Below are positions 1 to 5,334 of a stretch of 5,334 bases of DNA, piece after piece. How positions within the stretch are numbered: position 1 is the first letter of the stretch; each line of letters begins with the position of its first letter. Source of the stretch: an uncultured Eubacteriales bacterium (GTDB lineage Bacteria; Bacillota; Clostridia; Oscillospirales; Acutalibacteraceae); contig ONPE01000108.1 of assembly GCA_900319615.1 (NCBI GenBank), positions 1 to 5,334 on the forward strand, given 5' to 3'. The position numbers were made by a program, and so were the translations under genes. The notes below the pieces were generated by a model, which was not told the DNA's origin, did no database searches, and worked only from the letters and a program-made list of their open reading frames with translations.

Positions 1-1
1 A

Positions 2-98
2 TCTCAAAGTAAAAAGGGAGTGAATGAACAGGCGGTGACAGTATGTTGTCACAGCCAAAGCAAGGTAATAGGCGAACAGATCGACACTGATGAAGACG
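2..98 (+). other. Upstream part of the PI-PLC X domain in a different reading frame (probable frameshift)
   Basis: The frame read from base 2 is open from the window edge through this stretch. It encodes QAVTVCCHSQSKVIGEQIDT, where V-x-V-C-C-H matches the beta strand ending in the second catalytic histidine of bacterial PI-PLC (His82 region of the Bacillus cereus enzyme, recalled from memory). That histidine would be the codon at 50-52. Removing one base near 96-98 joins it smoothly, as GEQIDTDEDSLKQVLDWVKE, to the frame of the 90-3044 gene, and the distance from the histidine to the FL..HPTET motif then fits the family. I infer that the real gene starts left of the window with a signal peptide and first histidine, and has a +1 interruption here. 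Whether this is a true mutation or a sequence error cannot be decided from one copy. Confidence 0.6.
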
Positions 99-3044
99 AG
101 CCTGAAACAGGTGCTCGATTGGGTCAAGGAGTTCCTGCGCAAGCATCCGACAGAGACCATTATGCTCGACCTCAGACCCGAAACGGAACAAGCGGGTCAT
201 ATCGATAATATCTACCGCAGGGCAAGGAAGATCTTAGAGAATGAAGCTCTGGCGATCAACCCCTCTACGGGCGAGCCCTACCTCTATAAGGAGCCCGGCT
301 CTAAATCCTATTTTGCTCCGTACACCCATATGCCGCAGCTCAAAGACTGCCGCGGCAAGATCGTGCTCGAACCATATGACGACGCGTTTGTCAGACAGGT
401 CGGCGGTTTTACGCTGGATGACGCAAAGAATAAGTTCGACCTTGATTATCAGGATAAGTGCGATTACAAGGGCCTCAGCACGGATATGGTGGCGAATGTT
501 ACCAAATGGTACAACACCTTCAACGGCGACGGCAGCGTCAAGGTTCCCACAGATGCGAATACGCGCTGCGATCACCTCTGGTACTGGGAGCTCAACTGTA
601 CCGGACAGTGCATGGGCGATGCTAAGAACTATACCTTCTGGGGTGAAGCACCTCATATTCTTGCAGAATACGTCAATCCCGCTCTCGTCGGCGAAGGAAA
701 GACGTTCGCTCCGGAAAAAGCAGGGCAGTACATCGGCTGGGTCAGAATGGACGCCTACGAGGCGCAGTATGGCGAAGTGATATGGAGAACCAACTTCGCC
801 GACAATGCAGAATACTGCACAGTCACAGTTAAATCGGGTCTTGACAGCGAGAATTATCCCGATCAGACATACAAGCTGGCAAAGGGCTCGTCGATCACGA
901 TCCCCGGCAACATTTACAAACAGCTCTCCGGCAAATACCTCAGCGGCTGGACGGCACAGGGAGATAATACCGAAGAGCTCTGCGCTCCGAATGAGACCTT
1001 CAAGGTCAACGAGGACATTACATTCACCGCTCAATGGCTGGATGAGGGTAAGATCCCCGTCAGGATCGAGTGGAAAGACGGCGACGACGCAGACAAGCTC
1101 AGAGCGGGCAGCGTCGATCTTAATGTTACCGATGGCAGCGGAACAAATACTGTGACGCTGACAAGCAAGGATAACTGGCAGACAATTATGACCGCAACAG
1201 GCGAAGTATCCGGCATCGTCCCGAACTGGAACAGGATCACCGTGAGCGCTGAAAATCCGCTCGGAACGGATACGGTCGGAGAATACAGATATACAAGTGA
1301 ACTTGTGGAAGGCGACGGTTACGTTTTCACCTTCTACCATACGCCGCAAACGAGAACACAGATCTCCGGAACGGTCGTATGGGATGACGAGGGCAACGAA
1401 CAGAATCGTCCTCCGAGCGTAACCGTTAAGCTGCTTGCAAACGGCGCAGAAACAAATCAGTCTGTCACTGTTACCGCAGATACTAACTGGCGATTTGAAT
1501 TTGTCGACGTCACAGAGTACGAAAACGGAGAGAAGATCGTTTACACGATCTCCGAGAATGACGTAGAGGGTTACACCTCTCTGATCGACGGTTATACCGT
1601 GACCAATACCTATTCCGCTTACAACGATAGCCTTGTTGAGGCTGTCGGTATCGTGGAATGGGACGACGCCGACAATGCGAAAGGCGTACGTCCTCAAACC
1701 GTTACCGTTCATCTGTTGAACAACAACGAGGAAGTTGAATCATATACTTTTGATGAAGGCGAAGACGGCTACTGGTCGTTTAACTTCGGCGCGATCCCGA
1801 TCGCTGACAGAGCGAATTATACGATTACCGCCGACGATATAGAGGGGTATACGGTTGATGTGATCAATACCGATTCGCCTATGTTCCAAATCACCTATAC
1901 GCTGGTGGTCGATGAAGATGAAAAGGTACCGGCTGAGCTTGACGAAGAGCCGACGGCTCTCGACTTGACCTACACCGGCGAGGCACAGACGCTGATCGAA
2001 GCTGGCAAAGCCACCGGCGGCACCCTGATGTACGCGCTCGGCACGGATGATACCACTGCTCCGACCGACGGCTACAGCATGGAGCTGCCTCAGGGCACCA
2101 ACGCGGGAACATATTACGTTTGGTATTATGTCGATGGCGACGCGCTGCATACCGACACCGAGCCGCAGTGCCTGACCGTGACGATAAAGAAAAAATACTT
2201 TACCGGACATTCACTGTCACTCAACGGCGACATAGGCGTGAACTTCTTCATCGACCTGACCGCTGAGGAGGCGGCAAATACCACCGTTACCTTCACATGG
2301 TTGAAGCAAGGCGCGGAAATGACCGCCACGGTCGACATGAAGGACGCCGAGCTCTGCAGCTACGGATACAGGGCGGCCTGCAATGTTTCCGCATCGGAAA
2401 TGGAAGCGGATATCACCGCAACGCTCACCATAAACGGCGCGGCGATCGAAGAAACCAACACCTATTCCGTTGCGCAGTACGCGGATGTTATCCTGAATGA
2501 CAGCGACTTTGCGGAAAGCTATATCGCGAGTGAAAACGCAGGCGGCAAGGACGGAGAGCAGCGCTTGGCAGACCTCAGAGCATTGGCGGGCGAAATGCTT
2601 GTATACGGCGAAAATGCCGCGGTGTATTTCGATGAAAACGCACAGGCGGGCTCGCCGGTATCAGCCGAGATCCCCGACGCTTATGCGGAATATACAGAGA
2701 CCGATCTTCCCGCAAATGTCGAGTTTGACGGCGCGACGCTCTCACTTAGGTCCGAAACCACCCTTTCGCTCTATTTCAAGAGCACGCAGGAGCTGACGCT
2801 CACATGCGAAGGAAAGACTATTGAAACCGAAAGCGCGAACGGCGAGCACGTTATCCGCATTCGCAATATCGCTGCGGACGAGCTAAACGACAGCTTCACC
2901 GTTAAGGTGAACGGCACGGGCACAGTCACCTACAGTCCGCTTACCTATTGCTATAGGGCTCAAAGCTCAGCTAACGCCAAGCTTGTAAACGTCGCAAAGG
3001 CAGTTTACAACTATTGGGTCGCGGCTGACAGATTCTTCGCTTAA
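90..3044 (+). CDS. PI-PLC X-domain protein with InlB/Cna-B-like stalk; 5' end missing or frameshifted
   Basis: The 984-codon frame begins inside a phosphatidylinositol-specific phospholipase C X domain (residues 1-235). The family motif FLRKHPTETIMLDLRPE (15-31) corresponds to FL..NP.ETII..L. It is followed by RGKIVLE (88-94), QDKC (121-124) and the domain-closing YIGWVRMDAY (214-223). This family cleaves phosphatidylinositol or GPI headgroups. After it come an InlB/Flg_new-type repeat (242-318, ending FTAQW), three Cna-B-like domains (322-417, 421-508, 516-606), an MBG/Ig-like domain (615-702, YTGEAQ and NAGTYYVWYYV) and an unnamed C-terminal domain (703-984, starting GHSLSLNGDIGVNF and ending with AVYNYWVAADRFF). 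No LPXTG motif, dockerin or terminal membrane helix is visible. ATG 90 has no ribosome binding site and in-frame stops lie at 66-71, so 90 is only the first ATG of the frame and not a credible start. Signal peptide and catalytic histidines are absent from this frame. Family call is firm; activity is doubtful. Confidence 0.85.
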   Translation: MKTSLKQVLDWVKEFLRKHPTETIMLDLRPETEQAGHIDNIYRRARKILENEALAINPSTGEPYLYKEPGSKSYFAPYTHMPQLKDCRGKIVLEPYDDAFVRQVGGFTLDDAKNKFDLDYQDKCDYKGLSTDMVANVTKWYNTFNGDGSVKVPTDANTRCDHLWYWELNCTGQCMGDAKNYTFWGEAPHILAEYVNPALVGEGKTFAPEKAGQYIGWVRMDAYEAQYGEVIWRTNFADNAEYCTVTVKSGLDSENYPDQTYKLAKGSSITIPGNIYKQLSGKYLSGWTAQGDNTEELCAPNETFKVNEDITFTAQWLDEGKIPVRIEWKDGDDADKLRAGSVDLNVTDGSGTNTVTLTSKDNWQTIMTATGEVSGIVPNWNRITVSAENPLGTDTVGEYRYTSELVEGDGYVFTFYHTPQTRTQISGTVVWDDEGNEQNRPPSVTVKLLANGAETNQSVTVTADTNWRFEFVDVTEYENGEKIVYTISENDVEGYTSLIDGYTVTNTYSAYNDSLVEAVGIVEWDDADNAKGVRPQTVTVHLLNNNEEVESYTFDEGEDGYWSFNFGAIPIADRANYTITADDIEGYTVDVINTDSPMFQITYTLVVDEDEKVPAELDEEPTALDLTYTGEAQTLIEAGKATGGTLMYALGTDDTTAPTDGYSMELPQGTNAGTYYVWYYVDGDALHTDTEPQCLTVTIKKKYFTGHSLSLNGDIGVNFFIDLTAEEAANTTVTFTWLKQGAEMTATVDMKDAELCSYGYRAACNVSASEMEADITATLTINGAAIEETNTYSVAQYADVILNDSDFAESYIASENAGGKDGEQRLADLRALAGEMLVYGENAAVYFDENAQAGSPVSAEIPDAYAEYTETDLPANVEFDGATLSLRSETTLSLYFKSTQELTLTCEGKTIETESANGEHVIRIRNIAADELNDSFTVKVNGTGTVTYSPLTYCYRAQSSANAKLVNVAKAVYNYWVAADRFFA
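1053..1907 (+). repeat. Three consecutive Cna-B-like beta-domain repeats (protein level)
   Basis: Residues 322-417, 421-508 and 516-606 of the PI-PLC gene each follow the same plan. A first strand ends in a tryptophan and acidic run (VRIEWKDGDDADK, GTVVWDDEGNEQNR, GIVEWDDADNAKGVR), then come a V-T-V-x-L-L type strand, an NW or YW before a later strand, and a Y-x-I/V-x-E/A strand. Copies 2 and 3 also share DVEGYT/DIEGYTV. Cna-B domains are stalk modules in Gram-positive adhesins and pilins. The copies have diverged strongly and the DNA is not tandemly identical. Copy 1 is the most degenerate. Confidence 0.75.
2196..3041 (+). other. Unnamed C-terminal domain of the PI-PLC gene
   Basis: Residues 703-984 begin GHSLSLNGDIGVNFFIDL and carry a central helical part (YSVAQYADVILND, then RLADLRALAGEMLVYGENA). 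After it comes a beta-rich part, and the end is KLVNVAKAVYNYWVAADRFF. I recall the S-L-x-L-N-G-x-I-G-x-N-F opening and the K-A-x-Y-x-Y-x-x-A-A ending from other large exported proteins of gut Clostridia, but I cannot name a function. Its position at the C-terminus, where a sortase signal or dockerin would otherwise sit, suggests a possible role in surface attachment or folding. That is inference. Confidence 0.5.
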
Positions 3045-3045
3045 C

Positions 3046-3051
3046 GGGAGG
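3046..3051 (+). promoter_or_regulatory. Ribosome binding site of the small acidic peptide
   Basis: GGGAGG lies two bases after the stop codon of the PI-PLC gene and 7 bases before the GTG at 3059. It selects this GTG as a real start and makes translation of the short frame likely. Confidence 0.75.
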
Positions 3052-3058
3052 TGCTTTA

Positions 3059-3181
3059 GTGAAAGATTATAAAGAATCATACGAGCACACCGACCTCGAG
3101 GTCATCAGATTCCAAACCGAGGATGTTATCACCACAAGTCAGATCCCCTACGAGGATGACGAAACCTCACGTATAAAATAA
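3059..3181 (+). CDS. Small acidic peptide (40 aa) with DVITTS core, unknown function
   Basis: The frame starts with GTG after a good ribosome binding site and ends with TAA. The product has 11 Asp/Glu against 5 Lys/Arg, no cysteine, no signal peptide and no membrane segment. The centre reads LEVIRFQTEDVITTS (residues 13-27), followed by a Pro-Tyr-acidic tail (IPYEDDE). From memory, short peptides of the type Y-E-x-P-x-L-E-V-I-x-F-x-T-E-D-V-I-T-T-S are common in gut Clostridia and usually left as hypothetical. Here the gene sits 14 bases after the PI-PLC gene and before the shared terminator, so it is probably cotranscribed with it. Possible roles are a modified peptide precursor, a regulator or a partner of the exported protein. 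None is supported by a motif I can name. Confidence 0.72.
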   Translation: MKDYKESYEHTDLEVIRFQTEDVITTSQIPYEDDETSRIK

Positions 3182-3191
3182 TATTTTAACA

Positions 3192-3229
3192 ACGGCAGAA
3201 GAAAAACAAAAGCGTTTTTCTTCTGCCGT
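3192..3229 (+). terminator. Intrinsic terminator, perfect 16-bp stem
   Basis: ACGGCAGAAGAAAAAC (3192-3207) pairs without mismatch with GTTTTTCTTCTGCCGT (3214-3229) around a six-base loop. A T-rich but interrupted tail follows (3231-3249). It lies 10 bases after the stop of the small peptide gene and closes that unit. The left flank is also T-rich on the opposite strand, so it may work in both directions, although no minus-strand gene is seen. Confidence 0.88.
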
Positions 3230-3269
3230 GTATCTTTCATTTAAGTTTTTATTATTCCTTGCAAAAAAA

Positions 3270-3311
3270 TGTTCAAAATAATCTTGTATAATACTGTTCG
3301 AAATAATCTTG
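3270..3311 (+). repeat. 17-bp direct repeat spaced 25 bp, operator-like
   Basis: TGTTCAAAATAATCTTG (3270-3286) recurs as TGTTCGAAATAATCTTG (3295-3311), with one mismatch in 17. The start-to-start distance is 25 bp. The first copy abuts a TATAAT at 3287-3292. The second copy runs into the TTGCAG proposed as the -35 box of the downstream gene. This placement suits a repressor or activator site pair, or a duplicated promoter segment. Confidence 0.6.
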
Positions 3312-3337
3312 CAGATTTACCCTGCTTCTGTTATACT
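3309..3337 (+). promoter_or_regulatory. Probable sigma-A promoter of the second secreted protein gene
   Basis: TTGCAG (3309-3314) and TATACT (3332-3337) are separated by 17 bp. A TG one base before the -10 box (3329-3330) gives an extended -10. Transcription would begin near 3344, about 33 bases before the ATG. The -35 box matches consensus poorly, so the extended -10 or a bound activator may matter. Confidence 0.55.
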
Positions 3338-3362
3338 TAATATGTATAGTTATTTGCTGATG

Positions 3363-3369
3363 AAGGAGG
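3363..3369 (+). promoter_or_regulatory. Ribosome binding site of the second secreted protein gene
   Basis: AAGGAGG stands 7 bases before the ATG at 3377. This near-perfect Shine-Dalgarno sequence fixes the start and suggests strong translation. Confidence 0.85.
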
Positions 3370-3376
3370 AACCTTT

Positions 3377-5334
3377 ATGCGTAAATTCAAAAAACCGGTG
3401 AGCGTCCTGTTGTCGCTTGTGATGGTACTCGGCATGTTTGCTGTTGTACCGTTCACAGTCGGCGCACAGGAAGCCGCCACCGGACATAATATGACCGCTC
3501 ATCCCGCCGTAGCGCCGATGCTGATCGTCGAAGGCAACAGTGCTTACTGGAGTTGCGACCGCTGCGGCAAGTACTTCTCCGACGAGAACGGCGAGCATGA
3601 GATACCCGAGAACAGCTGGATACTTCCCGGCACCGCAACGCTCGTCCCGACCTCTTACATCGACGAAAACGGCGAAGAGCAGACGGTAGGCGCCATCGTT
3701 CTTACCGGAGACGAAGCGGAAGATTACCACACCACGAGCAGCGGCTTTTACTTCTATACAGCCCTCGGCGACGCAAGCGATCTGCCGATTTGGTATGTGG
3801 TGAATCAGGATACAAGCCTTTATCATGACGAAAACTTCAAGCGCAATATCGAGCTGACGGGCGACGTGCGCATAATCGTTGCCGACGGCGCGACGCTCAC
3901 CGTACAGGGAGAGATCAAGGACGGCAGCCTGAGCATTTACGGTCAGACCAACGGAACAGGAAAAGTAGTCGCCGACAAAATCACAAACTACGGAAATGTT
4001 AAGGTGTGCAGCGGCGGACTGACCGTTGCAAATACCGTTAGCTGTAACGCTCTGGCTATCTACAGCGGTACCACCAATATCGCAGGCAATACATATGCGG
4101 GCGATTCCCTGCTTCTCGGCTGTAACGACGATAACGACAGTATCACCTTCGGCTCGCTGTCAAAGCATTACGACGCGACCGCGGCTGTTGTCGAAGGTCA
4201 GACCATAACGGACGGAGAAAACAACTACAGCGGCAGTCTTGCCGATATAGACCTCTCCAATATGGCGGGCAAGACGCTCGTGAAAGCGCATGAGCACATA
4301 GTTGATGATTTGGTGCTTTATCCGCTCGCATCTCCAACTTACGATCCGGATACGAAGACATACACAAGAGGCATCATGGCGCATTACGATTGCCCGATTT
4401 GCGGCGGTCACTTCGTATTAGAGGACGGTCAGCTTGTGAGCAAGACTGACGAAGAGCTTATTCTTATGTACTTCACATTCTGGAAGATGCCTTCCGTTTC
4501 GGGTGTGTGCTATCTGAGAGCCTATAACGGTACAGACACAAACGTGATCATCCCCGATACGGTCCCCGAGGGTCTTGCAACGCAGCAGGTTCCTGAGGGA
4601 ACACCGATCACACATATTGATAACAATGTATTCGCGGGTCATACTGAGCTCGTAACCGTCACCACGGGTACCGGTTTGTGCAGAATCGGCGCGGGAGCCT
4701 TTGCGGGTTGCACGGCGCTGACGGACTTTTTCTCAACTGCAACACAGAAAGTCAATTATGACTACGACGACCCGAACGATTTGCAGGATTCCTTTGACGG
4801 CGTTGAGGATCTCACTATCCACGCGACCCACGCCAGCGAGCTGTATGCGGCGGCACTGGACTACGAATTTGGTTTTGAGGTGACCGACAGGCACCCCGAC
4901 CCGACATGGGAGTGGGCGCGTGACTACACGGCCGCGACCGCTCACTTCAGGTGTAACGGCTGCTCGTATTCGGCTGACATTCCCGCGGATTCAGTCATCA
5001 CTCAGGACGGCGGCATGGCGATATACGACGTAAGCGTCACCACCACCGACGGCTACACCTACACCGACAGGCGCACCGCTGCGACTATGTGGGTAGATTA
5101 CATCGATAAAGACGGCAAGAGCGCTTCTGCCGAGGCGAATATCGTCACAGGCAACGAAGCCTACTTCGGCGAACCGGGAGAAACCACCTGGTATGTCGTC
5201 AACGGAGATGTCAATTTTGGCGACCTTGATATGGTCTTGGCGGGCGATACGAACATCATCCTTGCCAACGATGCGAAACTTGAGGGCATACGCGATATCA
5301 AAAGCGTCAGCGAAGAAGAGTCGCAGAGCGAAGA
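3377..5334 (+). CDS. Secreted modular surface protein: CxxC ribbons, WYVV beta modules, BspA-like LRR (partial, no stop in window)
   Basis: The frame stays open for 652 codons to the right edge, so the C-terminus is missing. Residues 1-30 are a signal peptide: MRKFKKP, a hydrophobic core, and probable cleavage after VGA. The segment YWSCDRCGKYFSDENG (58-73) is a CxxC ribbon-like unit. A beta-rich module from WYVVNQD (139) contains VADGATLTVQG and SLSIYGQTNGTGKV, reminiscent of right-handed beta-helix repeats. A second ribbon is CPICGGHF (339-346). BspA-type leucine-rich elements follow (about 375-490, ITHIDNNVFAGHTELVTV and IGAGAFAGCTALTDF), then a third ribbon (CNGC, 526-529) and a second WYVVNGD module (605 to the edge). 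Such proteins are exported and are thought to act at the surface or as adhesins; no catalytic motif is visible. It has its own promoter and ribosome binding site. The family resemblance is recalled, not searched. Confidence 0.88.
   Translation, partial: MRKFKKPVSVLLSLVMVLGMFAVVPFTVGAQEAATGHNMTAHPAVAPMLIVEGNSAYWSCDRCGKYFSDENGEHEIPENSWILPGTATLVPTSYIDENGEEQTVGAIVLTGDEAEDYHTTSSGFYFYTALGDASDLPIWYVVNQDTSLYHDENFKRNIELTGDVRIIVADGATLTVQGEIKDGSLSIYGQTNGTGKVVADKITNYGNVKVCSGGLTVANTVSCNALAIYSGTTNIAGNTYAGDSLLLGCNDDNDSITFGSLSKHYDATAAVVEGQTITDGENNYSGSLADIDLSNMAGKTLVKAHEHIVDDLVLYPLASPTYDPDTKTYTRGIMAHYDCPICGGHFVLEDGQLVSKTDEELILMYFTFWKMPSVSGVCYLRAYNGTDTNVIIPDTVPEGLATQQVPEGTPITHIDNNVFAGHTELVTVTTGTGLCRIGAGAFAGCTALTDFFSTATQKVNYDYDDPNDLQDSFDGVEDLTIHATHASELYAAALDYEFGFEVTDRHPDPTWEWARDYTAATAHFRCNGCSYSADIPADSVITQDGGMAIYDVSVTTTDGYTYTDRRTAATMWVDYIDKDGKSASAEANIVTGNEAYFGEPGETTWYVVNGDVNFGDLDMVLAGDTNIILANDAKLEGIRDIKSVSEEESQSE
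3791..4033 (+). repeat. WYVV beta module, copy 1 (protein level)
   Basis: The module runs from IWYVVNQD through LTGDVRIIVADGATLTVQG and SLSIYGQTNGTGKV to GNVKVCSGGLTV, about 80 residues. The pattern of short strands with GD and DGATL turns suggests a beta-helix or beta-sandwich. The same opening recurs at 5189. Confidence 0.6.
5189..5334 (+). repeat. WYVV beta module, copy 2 (cut by the window edge)
   Basis: WYVVNGDVNFGDLDMVLAGD is followed by TNIILANDAKLEGI, which matches copy 1 position by position over about 35 residues (WYVVN, GD, I-I-x-A-x-D/G-A-x-L). The beta-helix continuation lies beyond the window. The tail turns acidic and serine-rich (SVSEEESQSE). Confidence 0.55.

Noticed and set aside
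35..52. Inverted repeat GTGACA-N6-TGTCAC as an operator
   Set aside because: Six-base arms are short, and the site lies in what appears to be coding sequence for the catalytic histidine strand. Chance is a sufficient explanation.
20..208. GTG at 20 (or ATG at 24) preceded by AAAGGGAG as the true gene start
   Set aside because: The base-2 frame is already open upstream to the window edge and its peptide fits the interior of the PI-PLC domain, so the purine run is more likely coding sequence. Beyond about base 100 this frame loses all family resemblance.
234..1712. Long minus-strand open frame of 492 codons
   Set aside because: It lies antisense within the PI-PLC gene, whose + strand product has recognisable domains throughout. 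The minus translation shows no domain pattern and no credible ribosome binding site context. It is a by-product of the codon pattern.
2900..3044. Sortase signal or dockerin at the C-terminus of the PI-PLC protein
   Set aside because: There is no LPXTG-like motif, hydrophobic segment with a basic tail, or paired calcium-binding dockerin repeats in the last 60 residues.
3287..3292. TATAAT as the main -10 box of the second gene
   Set aside because: The hexamer is perfect, but no acceptable -35 lies 16-18 bp upstream (only A-rich sequence; TTGCAA is 22 bp away) and the TG is one base out of register. It could be a secondary promoter; the TATACT at 3332 is the better candidate.
3350..3826. Minus-strand open frame opposite the signal peptide region
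   Set aside because: It overlaps the well-supported start, ribosome binding site and signal peptide of the + strand gene, and its product has no recognisable features.

Overview
The window most resembles a Gram-positive gut Clostridia genome, of the Ruminococcus/Oscillospiraceae type. Three things point there: moderate GC content with GGAGG-type ribosome binding sites, large secreted proteins built from Cna-B-like, InlB-like, BspA-like and CxxC-ribbon modules, and a short acidic peptide gene carrying a DVITTS core. This is pattern recognition from the sequence alone; no database search was possible.

Layout, all on the + strand. (1) Bases 1-3044 hold most of a large multidomain protein: the C-terminal part of a phosphatidylinositol-specific phospholipase C (PI-PLC) X domain, an InlB-type repeat, three Cna-B-like beta domains, an MBG/Ig-like domain and a 280-residue C-terminal domain. 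The main open frame (90-3044) has no ribosome binding site. The missing upstream part of the X domain, including a probable catalytic histidine, appears in a different frame that is open to the left window edge. The gene therefore starts outside the window and is probably split by a one-base frameshift near 90-100. (2) A 40-residue acidic peptide gene (3059-3181) follows 14 bases later with its own strong ribosome binding site. It ends the unit before a perfect 16-bp hairpin terminator (3192-3229). (3) A 195-bp intergenic region (3182-3376) holds the terminator, a 17-bp direct repeat spaced by 25 bp, and promoter-like elements. (4) From 3377 to the right edge runs the 5' part of a second secreted modular protein with a clear signal peptide. 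It has three CxxC ribbon-like motifs, a BspA-like leucine-rich segment and two copies of a WYVV beta module. It has no stop within the window.

The first gene and the small peptide probably form one transcription unit, and the second secreted protein a separate one. Together they look like a cell-surface or secreted accessory locus: a lipid-headgroup phospholipase on an adhesin-like stalk, beside another exported beta-rich protein. The part most likely to be undescribed is the small acidic peptide linked to the exported protein. The most concrete anomaly is the broken PI-PLC frame.
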